Positions 45,050-57,300 of a stretch of DNA of 64,000 nt are shown here, piece by piece (within the stretch, counting starts at the first letter, position 1; the number at the start of each line of letters is the position of its first letter). Position numbers and translations under genes: made by a program. The notes below the pieces were generated by a model. The model did not search any database, had not been told where the DNA came from, and saw only the letters and a program-made list of their open reading frames with translations. This stretch comes from Pisolithus tinctorius (taxonomy: Eukaryota > Basidiomycota > Agaricomycetes > Boletales > Pisolithaceae): positions 124,001-188,000 of the forward strand of contig JANFAH010000068.1 of assembly GCA_024663395.1 (NCBI GenBank), written 5' to 3'.

Positions 45050-48000
45050 TCACAACTCGTCATGGACAGCGTTCCCCTGGTCATCTATTTCCTCTACTTC
45101 TATTTCAACCCCTTGTTCTTCGAGCCATTCTGGCGTGCTGAAGAACTTTTGCCCATGATCTTCCAAAACCTCATCTGGTATCTCCGGATCAACAGGGGGA
45201 GCTGGCTTTACTGTGTCGTCTGTGGGCGCAGTTTCAGACACGCCTAATGAACGCCTCAATACACGATCCACCCGGGAAAGGAACCTAATGTCGACACTTC
45301 AGACATGATCAAGGCGAGCTTACTATAATCAGAGCCTTACTTGTTGGAGTCCGCGACCTCAAAACCAGAGCGGACAAGGGCACTGTCAATGAGGATCGAT
45401 GCCACTTCTCTCAATTCTTCCAAGTCACGGTTCGTGTCTTCATCATCACCGGCGGTTGTTTCAACGCGGCGGAGGAGTCCCTCGATTAGGGGGGAGCGCG
45501 GGTTGACTTCCAAAACCTTCTGCTTTTTCATCATTGCCTGCATCAAATCTTCACGTTCCCCGCCACGACTTGTAGCACCTGAAGATCTGAGCTAATGTTA
45601 CTTGTGTAGTAATCTCACTACTCACTTATCAACTTCTGAATGTTGGCTGTAAGTCCATTGTTATCTGCAACGACTGCGCAAGGGCTAGTCACGAGTCTAT
45701 GCGACAGAACGACTATACCAACGTAAGCACTGAGTAGAAAGTTGCTATATCTTGCAGCTCACCGTCTCTGACAACCTCTTGAGCTTCAACTTTCAGCCAC
45801 TCAAGTAGAGGCGCATATTTCTCTCGCAATTCTGCCATAGCCTCTTTATCTTCTTCAGTATCTGTCAGGGAAGGGATGAGAATGGCGTTCATTTGTTGCA
45901 GCGTCCTCACCATCTCCGAAGTCGAGACCAGCCTTCGCAACGTCCTGGAACTTGAAGGCTCTGTGGTCAATGAGTATGATGCGTATAGAAAACTATTCAA
46001 GAACAGAACCCCTCACTTCCAGGTGCGAAGCGTTTGTACTAAAATCTCGTCCAATGGTTCGTTGAGAAGGAGTACTTCGTAACCGCGGGCATCAAGTTTC
46101 TCGACAAAGACACTACCGGCGAGGTGGGATACGGGTTTTCCCATGTCAGCTAGATAAAAAATCTAACGGAACGCATAAACGATTGTTTATCAAGACAGAG
46201 TCTGCTTACCTGTTTTTGTCCCTGTTTCTTGTTCTTGATGTACTAAATGACAATTAAAATTGCTGAAGTCTCATTTTGACAGAACAACTTACATCATCCA
46301 ACGAGGTCGCATTCCGCTGGTTGCTATCGAAGCGCAAAAGTGGTACAATCTTTCCGCGGTTTTTCTCGTCTTCCGCTGCGCCAAGTTTGAGGACAGTACG
46401 ATACACCTTGGAAATCTCAGCAAATTTCTCGGGATCCTCTTCCGATATTTTCGTGAAGAGTTGAATCAGACGGCGAATTATGATACCCCTAATTTGCTTC
46501 AGAAAGGCACTTGACTGTAGCATCTCGCGAGAAACATTCAACGGAAGATCTTCCGCTGAAGGCGCATCAGCTTGCTGTCGCTCGTGAGGAACATGTGGAC
46601 ATACCATCAATAATAACGCGGACCCAGCTGGCCCATTTGGGCAAACCATATGCACCAAGGTCGGAGGTGATGAACACATGTTTAACCAATAGTTTGACAT
46701 CTCTCGAACTCGACTCTAAAGGTTTAGAGAAGAAAGTCTCATCACTGCCACCAGTTAAGTTCTCAAGCAGTCACCAACAGAAATTCACTCACAGATAGGA
46801 AGGGACATAAACAATAGCGCGGAACGAAACGCCAGAGCCCGAATCACCAGTAAAGTGGCTCCACGCCAGGGGCTTGCGGGAGTCCTTGAACGTGGCTTGG
46901 TACAACAGATGGTATTCTTCATCTGATACAGTCTTCGGATCACTACTCAAAGTTCATGATTGGCCTCTCCTTAACGGCATGAGTTTGCTAATACATACCG
47001 CATCCAAAGTGGAGGCTGCGAGTTTATGTGCTCCCACCTGCCAACAAGGACCTTTTTTGTATCGGGCACTGAATCCGCTGGCATGGCATCCTCAACGATA
47101 GCCTCCCCCTCATCTTGTGGTCCATCCTCGCCAACTCCTCCAATGTCTTGTTCCACAGGAACGTCCTCCTCGACTTCATTCCAGATATAAATCGGGAATG
47201 CAGTCGAAAAGGAAGAGTGGTGGTGGCTGTATTACAAGTCAGAAGATCAGGTTATTGCAGTGAAGAGGAACTCGAACGCAAGTTTCATGAGATTAGAAGG
47301 AGCAAGATAGTCTAAAGCGTCCGCCTTCAACTCAAGAGTAATCTCTGTGCCATGTCCAAGAGTGTTTCCACGCGGATCAGGATATATTTCGAAGGAACTC
47401 TCGTCGGCAGTCGAACTGAAAACGCTCTGAACAGGATTTGGGTTACTGGAGGACTTTGGTGGAAGGGAAGCTACAGTGACTTTGTCTGCGACAAGGAAAC
47501 TGTATATGATCAGCATAAGTAAATGCAGTACCATAGACCCTGGTAGCTATACCTGCTGTAAAAGCCGACTCCAAAAGCACCAATGAGATTGCTATTAGCG
47601 GAACTCTCCTCTCCCTCCACCCTTGCAAGGAAGTCCGACGTTCCTGATTTGGCCAGAGTACCCTATAAAATGTTCAGCATTCGTCGATGTCGATGTGGAA
47701 ATAAATGGCATCGCATACTAGATTGGTGGCAAGTTCTTCCCCACTCATGCCGATACCAGTGTCTGGGGCTCTTCGTTAGCTTTCTAATGAAGGGTATACG
47801 CCGGCACACTTGCCAGTTATGATAATGCGCCCTCCCTTTCCAGTTACATCACGTTCGGCTTTGACAGTAACATTCAAGGGTGATGTGCCGTCCCACACCC
47901 CCTTCTCCGTGAGGGAAACTATTCGAAGCTTCTCCAGCGCGTCATTGGCATTAGAGATGAGTTCTCGGAGGAAAACGTCTCTAACTTTCCATGAATAAGG

Positions 48001-48291
48001 GTATTGAACGCGACTCTAATTATAACAGTACCTGTTGGAATAGAGACTACAAAACGATTGAGCGTGAGTGAACGCGAGAGAACCAATGAGTTGCAAACCT
48101 ATTGATAACAATCTTCCGCAGACGGACGACGTCACTCTGGAAGCAGGGAAAGTTTAACACAGCAGTACTTTGTCGGAAGCAGCCCGTACCTGGTAACTAT
48201 GTTTAATAGTAGGGATGGTACTTGCGTCCTGGCCGAATGCCAGGGGAGAAATGGCAACGAATGTCAGCACCAGCTGGCGCAGAAGACGCAT
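45050..48291 (-). CDS. GRP94: ER-resident Hsp90 (Grp94/endoplasmin-like), HDEL C-terminus
   Basis: Eighteen exons: 48291-48190, 48136-48099, 48046-48032, 47980-47814, 47762-47719, 47662-47553, 47499-47278, 47226-46999, 46942-46793, 46744-46605, 46570-46293, 46242-46210, 46162-46017, 45960-45911, 45861-45763, 45712-45626, 45578-45341, 45284-45050 (793 aa). A signal peptide (MRLLRQLVLTFVAISPLAFG) leads to the Hsp90 ATPase: FLRELISNANDALEKLR (catalytic Glu and Asn), DTGIGMS, GAFGVGFYSSFLVADKV. The middle domain has LWMRDPKTVSDEEYHLLYQ and DLPLNVSREMLQ. The protein ends GNAVHDEL, an ER retention signal. It would fold secretory and membrane clients. Intron 4 has a GC donor (GCAAGT at 47813). Exon 3 is 15 nt. 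The acceptor of exon 9 is ambiguous (46945 or 46942). Confidence 0.94.
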
Positions 48292-48356
48292 TACTGGACT
48301 TCCAGGACAATAGGTATAACTTAACAACGAATGCACCAAGTGCACTCTCAAGATGA

Positions 48357-48396
48357 GGCTTTATAGGCTGACGTGTCAAAGAGCGGTCATGTGACT
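48357..48396 (-). promoter_or_regulatory. TATA box with adjacent ACGTG (UPR-like) element, ER Hsp90 promoter
   Basis: Reading toward the gene (minus strand): a GTCACATGAC palindrome-like box at 48396-48387, TGACACGTCA at 48378-48369, then TATAAA at 48365-48360, about 70 bp before the start codon. ACGTG-core sites are bound by Hac1/XBP1-type bZIP factors in the unfolded protein response; that link is inferred from the product (an HDEL chaperone) and is not shown by sequence. Confidence 0.5.
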
Positions 48397-48470
48397 ACTT
48401 GGAGGGTACTTATTGTATTACCAACTTGTTAATGTACACACACATGGTCGACGAGATATTATTGCACAAG

Positions 48471-51069
48471 TTACACATGAAATGATAGTTTGGGCGGCGG
48501 CAGTTCAGCCAAGTAATTCTATACGGGATGCACTATGTGAGGATGTCCAAAAACGACGCATGCTTAACTCACTCTTATCCACCTCTCCCTTTGCTCGGGA
48601 ACGTGATCGAAAACAACGTATCGTTTATCATTCTGCGTGATGCCATCAGAAGCAACTTCAGTGCACGTCATAAAGACATCTACCTTCAGAACTTTCACTA
48701 CCTCGCCCAGATCAACGTTCTTTGCCAGGGCTTTCATGTCAACCGTCCCGCCAAAACCCTCGCCTTCCCCTTCACTGAGATCATCGGCCTTTACACCCCC
48801 ATCGGTGCCTTCACCACCCAGCTTACCCAACCTTCCCCAGAAGTCGACGAAAGCATTTTCTGAAAGCATATCATCAAAAGCTTTTCGAGCTTCATGAGTC
48901 CTTTCCCTTTGCCACTTCTCAAACTCCCTCTCAAGGTCGATAACATCAAGACCGAGTTTCGTAGCCGGCAATGCCTTGCTCAACGACTCGACAGGGAGCA
49001 TAGAGAAAACGGTGGCCAGGGACGGTGTATGTGACTCGAACAACGCATGTAGATTGCTTAGATGTTTTGCACGAAGTTGGCTCATATGTGAGTGAAATAT
49101 ACGCAATTGCCAGTCAGCAGAAAGCGTTGAGTGAGTAAATCGAGGGTCGGTTTGAAGTTCTGGGAGGGCGGCTTCCCAAGTCAGCTAGAAGATGGACCAT
49201 AAGCATCTACACGGGTAGCAGGTACACGAAGTTAGCATACCTGCGGATCACGGATAGCGTCGGTCAATAAAGTACTGCAAAGGGGAAATAAAGTGTTCAG
49301 TGCTTGCATTAAACAGAACACAGAATCGCAAATTGGTTCACCGGAATTCCCGTTCACCCTCCTCTTTATCCAGACCGACGCGCGAACGCCCTATCTCTGC
49401 CTCCACACGGCCACGATCTGCACGCACTTTTTCTTCACGCTCTTTTAGTGCACGTTCCTTCCTCTCCGACCTTCTGAGCTGAGCTTCCTTTTCGTTGGTC
49501 TTAACGGCTCTCGACACCTCTTCGTTGTCCTTGGTACCAGACTTCTTGTCCGTAACGGATGGTAATCTTGCCTTGATGAAGGTGTTGAAGAGTTCTTCTC
49601 GCAGCGAAGACGATCCGACGGCGTCGTATCGCGGATCCTGACTGAGTTCGCGTTTTACCTTGACTGGCTGAGCAAGACTGGAGCACAGAGAACGGAATAC
49701 TCACGTCCTTCCAAAGTGAATCAGGTTGAGGTAACCCGCTTTCTCGAAGGAGTGAGAAAAAGCCAGCTTCCGCTTTCTCAGCGGCAGCACGTTTCCCTAA
49801 CCTCCCTTAGCGCCTAGTATACGGTGACCTGTGAAGATACGTACGTTCTCCAAGCTCTCGCAAGAACTCCTTGAATCTCTTTTCACGTTCTCGATCATCC
49901 CTTCCCCACCCGTAGAAACGTCTATCTTTTTTCCAGGCTCGTCGAAAATCGGTCCAGGAAGACCTAGTACTCTTTACTTCTTCAGCAAGTAAGCTTTCAA
50001 ACTCTTCCTTAGGGTTGGCTTCCGCTTTCTCTTTCTTAACGTTTTGTTGCCTGAGCTCGCGGGCTCGATCTCGGCAGTATTCATCGAAGGCCTCGCGGCG
50101 AGCAGACACAGAAGGAAGAAGAACATAGCGTGGGTCAGATACAAAAATGGGTAGCGATGTATCCCAGGGATGGAGTGGGTTAATATCTTTTTCTCGAAGC
50201 AGTGTCTGTTCTTGCAGTGAATCCACAAATATCTTTGATGATACGTGATACGCACTTTAAAAAGCGCCTTCGCCTCGTCCAATGAGAGGTCCACACGGTC
50301 CGGTATGTTGAGTTGGGGCTTTCCCCTGACCTTCTTCGCCCCCGTCGCCTCCGTCTCCGTAACATCTGGACTCGCCTCCATCATCTCTTTCTCCACAGCT
50401 TCAGCAACCATATGAACTGCTCCCTCCTCGCTCCACTCCTCATCCTCTGAGTCATGCTCATCTTCTGCATCCTCATCATCGGATTCCTTCCCTTCCTCTG
50501 TCCGCGGACGCTTGGTAATGATAACCTCCTCCAAGGGGGTGGGCTCTTCTGGTTTCCGTTTGAAGGTTCCTGCCAACTCCACCTTGATGCGTTCCACTTC
50601 CGTGTGCTGCTCTTGCTGGATAAGCTCAGCTTCTGTACCACTTACATATTGTTGTTGTAACTGTGCTTGTTCTGCCCCATGCAACTCTGTGCGTTCAAGG
50701 GCTTCCACAGCGTCCCGAATTTCCTCTGGTACCACCCAATGGCTTTCCTTTCTCCCCTTATGGGTGTAAAAGGTATTACCCTCAGTGGTCTTCACTCTAA
50801 GCCATTCGGTTCCGGGGATAAGAGTCTTGACCAGTGGCCTTTCCTTCTTTTTCCTCCCTGCTTCGGCTATGGCGGGTGTCGTAGGGAAGGTCGAGAAGGA
50901 TGGAAGAGGCCTTATGTAGGTGGATTGTTGACTGGCAGCGTGGTAATAGTAGTATTGCCCTCCCGGACCTAATCTTGGTGTAAAGATCTGTCCCAAGAAG
51001 GCCAATTGACATCCTACCTACGTGCTCTGTCCAACCAGGAGGCAGCGGAGGTGGACCGAGGTTAGCCAT
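48471..51069 (-). CDS. WW- and FF-domain protein (TCERG1/CA150-like)
   Basis: Nine exons: 51069-51018, 50968-50256, 50205-49845, 49796-49705, 49658-49342, 49274-49241, 49184-48684, 48632-48573, 48518-48471 (725 aa). The first WW domain is completed by the splice 51018/50968: LPPGWTEHVGPGGQYYYYH, then STYIRP. A second, degenerate WW-like unit is TEWLRVKTTEGNTFYTHK with ESHWVVP. A long acidic linker with a KRPR patch is followed by FF-type repeats: DEAKALFKTLLREKDINPLHPWD, DEYCRDRARELRQQNVKKEK, then KDVKRELSQDPRYDAVG, TDAIRDPQLTWEAALPELQ with DPRF, and KVLKNDKRYVVFDHVPEQRE. WW-FF proteins link splicing factors to phosphorylated RNA polymerase II. The last exons extend the protein to NYLAELPPPKLSFHV, beyond a false in-frame stop. 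Confidence 0.88.
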
Positions 51070-51124
51070 GTTGTGTGCTCAATCACTTTTGCAGTGCACT
51101 CACCCAACGTCAATTAAGGCGCGT

Positions 51125-51130
51125 CACGTG
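51125..51130. promoter_or_regulatory. CACGTG E-box upstream of the WW/FF gene
   Basis: Context TCACGTGCC, the reverse complement of GGCACGTGA, 56 bp upstream of the WW/FF start codon. Confidence 0.38.
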
Positions 51131-51316
51131 CCCAGAGGCCAAGTTACACTCGAGCAAAATCTAAGATGCATGTCGAAAAACCTATCGTTACAGAGTGGTT
51201 GGCAAAAGGTAAAGCAATGACAATGCTACGGTATCTTAAGTAATTATGAAACTCGTAGTAACAGAAATTGGATAGAGCAAGATGTCCTTAGTGATCCGGG
51301 ATGGGCGGTCAGATCT

Positions 51317-54300
51317 TCAGACATAAAATCTGACATTGCCATGTGAGGGTGAGCGTCAGTGTCTAAACAACTGGCAGGTCAACTCACTTCTTATTGATCT
51401 GGTACAAGAGAAGACTAAGATTGACTTTGACCATTCCACTGAAAAGCGAAAGTGATGCCTGGTTTTCAAACTGAGCTTGCAGCAAATCCTCCATGCGGAG
51501 GTCTGCAGTTGCAATGCGGTTTGAAATGCCCAAGGCGTTGTTGATCACTTCCATAGTAAAGATGCCGGCTTTATTTGACGAGATGATAACGTCTAGTTTA
51601 TCAAATTGACGGGGAGAGAACTGGTCAACAGAGAGAAGAATCCCTTTTTCGTACAGGTCCTTGGCGCTATATCTGAATGAACCGAACTGAGGGCTCTTGC
51701 CGGACTTCTGGAGGTCACGAAGGTGGAAATATTGCTTGGTGAATGGTAAGACAAACCGCTTCTTCCTGAACGATTAGCTATCAGTCCCTTATCTTAAGGC
51801 ATAGAAGTAAGAATGCAATTAATTACCCTTTGCCCCGCTGCATTGTTGCCATTGCACCTTCAACATAATTGTGATAGCTGTCGATCTGTTCTTGGAAGTA
51901 CTTCTTGCGTTCATTGAGATGTTTCAAGGCATCCATCATGCTATCCACTTCCTGTTGACGTTGCAGACGCTTGCGGTGCTTACTGCGTATGTCGCTAGCA
52001 ATGGCATCGAGAATTCCCTGGAAGCCATCGTCGCGCATAATTTTGCCCCGCTTTTCAAGTTCAAGCAGATAAAAGATTGTGTGAGCTTTGACCTCCTTGA
52101 ATTGCAATCTGAACTTGTTCAGGAAAACTTGGAGGACGTCAATGCCATAGCGGCTTGACTCACAAACGAATGTCCTCCAGCCTATACCCAGCGTCCCCTG
52201 AGGTAGATGGCATGCGCCGATTAGCGGGCTCGTTGTCCATGTCGGCAATGATCGCCTCCCAGCGGAGTTCTTCAGGTTCGGTGACAGGTTTCATGAGGGA
52301 TTCGACCAGATCCTGAGCGGGTTGAACGCGAAGAATAGCCAGGACTCCACGTTTGGCTTGAACCCAGAGTGCCTTCTCGTCTGCTTGGGGATCTAAGACA
52401 GGGATCAGAAGGTTTTTTTTATCACGTCACCACTAGACCGACGGACCACGAACTCGGGCAAATCTATTTGTCAGCTCCAGTGTGATGGCTTTGTCTCGGG
52501 CATCCTTGAGTTCGTCATTTTCAATGTTAGGGACGCCATTCAGCTCTTGCAGAATGACTCGAAGTGCATCCTCGCGGGAGGGAGACTGCGGCAAGGAAAT
52601 TGAGTAAAGCAGTCACGTCCCGAAGTCAATACAGACCAATTGATCCTGATACTTCGACAGCAACCCATGCATGGCGTATACCTCGTTGGGGGATATATAG
52701 ATAGGCTTAGGTTGTACGGTTACGTCCAGGAATTCGTGGGCATGGTAGTGAGCTTCGGCGTCCGGCACCTCGGCAACTAGAAACACAACAGTAGGAAATG
52801 TGAAGACCACCATGCGATGAAAACAAGCACTTACGCTGCAGCATCCATGCAGTCATTTGAAAAATAGATTTGCGAACCATTTCGTTGATGGGTAAGTATT
52901 TCGGTGAATCCTCACTAAACTCAGAGCCAGAAGCAATTTGAGTGAGAACTTGCGAGATTTGGGCCAAATTTTTCCTCGTGGCTACATCAATTGTGGTGGT
53001 AACTATATCGAATGTCTCCGGAGCACTTGGTCAAGTTAGTCGAGGGATCAGGTATTTAAACGGCACAAATCAAAGGTAACACACATGATTGCTGGGTTAA
53101 GATACCGGTAGTAGACCAGTCTGGCGATACACGCTGCGTACGCCGTGTCACGGGCATCTGGGAATCGTTCCTAACGACAACATGAGGCATATGACGGAAG
53201 TACACAAGTTACGCACTCGTAGTGAAGCTAGCGTCTCGCGAGCAATGAAACGCATTCCGTATGGTACTCTCTTCGCCGACTGGAGAATGGCAGACATGAA
53301 AGCTTCGCTCCACCACTGTAACTTTTGCAAATCTGTGATGATGAAGGTATTCATTCGGGCGGAAACTTGAAAAGGTCTTTGCCAGACGTACGTCTGATGT
53401 ACTCGGCTCTCGTGTCAGGATCTTCCAATGCTTCGTAGAAAGGAACATCTTTAGGTTTGTTGCTGGGGACACCCGAGCGCATTTCTTCGATGGCTACCCT
53501 AGATCGGTGTATCTGCAACAGGCCATGATCGAGTGTAATCACAGTCAGAGCCCGGGACGCACTATCGAAGGATCCGACTCGAGATCAAGGTCTACTGCTT
53601 CAATTAATTCGCGTATAATCGGTTGCACTGTTTCCCGGACATAAGGCACCTGTTTGGGACGAAGGTATTGAACGGCTATGCTTATATAAATTGGGTGACC
53701 GTGGATGACATCTTCGACAGTCTGAGCAGACGCTATTTCTTGACGTATGCATAGCTGAGAAAGAATATGTCAGAAATACGAACAACTCCCAAAAGTCCGG
53801 GAATACCTGAAGTAATTTCAAGAGTAGATAATCCTCTCGTCTATCCTGACCATACCCAAAAAGTGTCAAAGCTACCCGTTCCGCCAGCGGCCTGTGTTTT
53901 TCAGCCGAGTCGTCATTGGTGAGTTCCACAAAGAGTCTGCTCAGATACTCTCCATTCGTCTGCAGGAGGTAGAAAAGTTGTTGATAAAGTTCGAGCTTCC
54001 GCTTGGCAGCATGGTCCAGTGTGTTAGGCCCAGCAAATGGGTCTCCGTGGGCAGCCAAGATGGAAGCACGAGTAGCATGCGCTGCTACATTATCGGCACC
54101 GTACTTGCGCCGCGCTTTGACCAGCTCCTCGAATGACTTGACATTCTGGACGACCAACGCAATCTTGACATCCAGGTCGCTTACATCGTTCTCAAGTGCC
54201 TGGTTTTCTCGGATGCTTTCAACCACCTTCTTCCTCAACCTTTCCACCTTAATCTCATCTTGAAAGTCTGCCTCTGAATCATCCAATAAATGGACGAAGT

Positions 54301-57300
54301 TTTTGATGGTACCAACGGTGACGTTCCTGCCCAACGTGAGCTGCCGGTATTGTTCGCGAGTTTCCTTGGCGCGGAACAAGGATTGCACCTTCACAACCTT
54401 GTCCAAGTGAGAGCGGTAGTAATCTATTTTAGCACGGAACTTCATTCGTTGAAGCGCGCCACGCAATAGAGCCTGAAGCAGAGTTGCGACTGGTTGGCTC
54501 TTCCAAAGATGAGTGCGCCATGCGATATATTCCCTCCGCACCAAGTAACCCCTAGTCGCGGCCTGCATACCTGTCACGTCGGGCACTACAAACTCGAGGC
54601 ATTTCTGCTGCTCCCGGTGGCGGTTGCGTGCAAGGGCAGCACGAGCCCGAGCCTGGAAACTGCCAACAGAGGTAACAAGTTTGATCTCCGATAACGCCTT
54701 GTTTACGTTCTGATGGTATTGACGCGCGAGGCTGGCTCGAGCCCGAGCCTGAAGACCTATGATCGCAGGTGTTGCTCGGCGGAGCCCACGTATGAGTGCC
54801 AACAGACGCTTCCGGGCCATGTATGTCCTAGCAGCAGCTTGTATGCGAACAACCGTAGACGAGACATCGACTAGTTTTGCGAGCTGTGTTCGTATCCGCC
54901 TGCGAACGAGTACACCCCTGCATTGGGCTTGTAGATCGAGAATACTGTGCTCGTTGGCACCTAGCAATCTTAAATGCTTCAATATAGTGGCCCTTCGCAG
55001 AAGTCCACGGGCGGCTGCTTGTACCGCAATCACAGAAGGTGCTATCTCAGGGGATCCGAACGTCTTTGACAATTCCTTCACGCCTTGCCTTGTAATCTTG
55101 GCACGGGCCGAAGCCTGGAATTGCATAAAGATTTGGCTCGTGCGCCTTAACGCCATCTTGAGAGAGGACAACCGCCTGCGCTGGAGGACACCACGGGCCT
55201 GTGCTTGAACGGAAACGACGTAACCAACATGTGTTCGGAGTTGGGACAAGAAACTAAGCCAGCGTTGTCGTTTCGTGTGACCACGTACGAGGGATTGCAG
55301 GCTAATCACCCAGGGCGTAAGGTCCGTAGCAGCCTTACGGATGTGTGATACATCCCGGCGAGCGAGTACGCCACGACAATGTGCTTGAACTTTCAGAACG
55401 TACCGTTCGGCGAGTCGAACACGAGCGCACTGTGTCGCGTATGCTTTGCGGATAAGGAAGCCGCGGGCGAAGCACTGCACTGCACAAATAGACTCTTCGT
55501 TTTCCGCCAGCAACCGATCGCAGCCTGTCGGGACCAAATTAAGTGAAGATTCCAGGACATCGCACAGTACGAACGTTCTTCCTCCGTTTCAATTTCGACT
55601 TCCGGATCTTCATTAATTTCTTTGGCAAGTTCGCGTCCAACGTCCCCAAAGTTGGGCATGGTGATGCCGGCGTCATTAAGGCCTTTCTGAGTCTGCTGCA
55701 ACTGGTCGTCGGAGAATTGCAATTGCCCCACTAAGTTGCCTATACGTTGTGCAAGACCCCTTCGAGCAAGAAGATGACTACCGCAAAATTAGTTCGGACA
55801 GGGAAAGCTCCAGCAGCCTTACCTGAGGGCATGTATACAATAAATGACTTTCGGGATATTCTTCTTCTCGTATAGATCGGTGAGTTCAAAAATGAAACAC
55901 TGAAAGAATATTGGCCTGATGTTCGACGCTTGAGATAGGTCGACTTACTTCGGGAAGTGCGACTTCTCTCACAAAGGCAAAAAAGTAGTTGATGTTATCT
56001 GAATGCCGGAAGTCCAATTTGGGAGCCTTTTGGCAGTAAGTAAAAAACACAGAACAGGTATCCACAATGAAGATACCTCATATATGCGTCGGACGACACG
56101 TCCCCCCTGGAAAGCCCTGGCGAGCTTGGCAAGTGCCACTCCATTGCGAAGTTTCTCTTCCATCTCCACCACTCCAAACCCAAGCTCTTCACCAAGACAC
56201 CCCTCTATCCATTGTTGTGCCTCCCCAATGTGACAAAGATATTCGTAAGCCTGCAGGAGGTGCCTCTGGGTGTCTGCCCAAAGGCCGCGTGTCAGATGCG
56301 AGGACGGCATGGGAGACGCAGGCGTGCTCGGTAATTTGTCTCTAGATAGCCGCAGACGACCGGGAATTCCAGCAACGTCATCTGTGCTTGGCACCCCCTG
56401 CACGGACCCATCCTGTAGTGTTGGAGACAGCGGAGGATCATCATAACGACGGTAGGTCGTTTGTCCTGGTGGATCAGGCCCAACGCCCAAGACTTTCGCT
56501 TTGTCGTTCTCTTCTTCTAAGTTTTCATCCACGTCTCCGCTCGCTATGCGAGGGAGATGTCGACCAAGTTTCCTTCTGCCCCCCAGAGGACCGTAGGTCG
56601 ACGCCTTCTTATTTATCATATATGAACTCCTGTAGGGTGGCGGAGACATCACAGACGAAGACGGCGATGGTGAAGCAGCGGAAGTCTGGTTACGAAATAA
56701 AGACTGTTCTAGTGATCGCGAAGGGCTGACGTTAAGATCCAGACTACTTGAAGGCTTATGGCGTCCCTTTTCCGGAGGAGAGGACACTGAATATGGGGAA
56801 TCGTATAGAGAAGCTGGTCGAGGTCGATGTGACAGCGTGGGGAACGGTCTCGACTGCATACTCGGTGGTGTAATTGGGGGCGAGGAAGACGGCTCGGACA
56901 CTCTGTCCAGCGCGTGTCGCGCTGCAGCATGAGGAGATACTGAGTTATCAAGGGTATTAGAGCGACGAAGTCGTTGTGAAGGGGCGTTCCATGTGGTGTC
57001 GGGCGTAGAAGCGGTCAATTGGGCACGGTGGAGAGTTGAGTATACCCGGGATTGAGTAGGTGTCTCAGGATTCTGTGTCGAAGGGCCAGTTGCATCAGGC
57101 GATGACGATTTCGTGACGATGTGGGTTGAAAGAGTATGTCGTTTCAAATGAGTCGGAGTGGTCTGAGAAGGTAGTTGGACCGTCTGACTCGAAGGTGTGC
57201 TGGAAGAAGGGACGGATTCCGAGTGGTGCTGTGCAGCAACCCTCGAATCCAAAGAATCGCCTCTCGGTCTCTCCTTATTAGGACTGGTCGACCGACGCCC

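Noticed and set aside
51301..51400. IQGAP stop codon at TGA directly after Lys-Lys
   Set aside because: The GTGAGT overlapping this stop is a strong donor and the 13-nt exon after it restores the conserved KFY tail.
53351..53391. Continuation of the IQGAP exon into GKDLFKFPPE before a stop
   Set aside because: The donor GTACGT at 53391 joins EYIR to HLQKLQWW in frame and matches IQGAP GAP-related domains; the extension is intronic.
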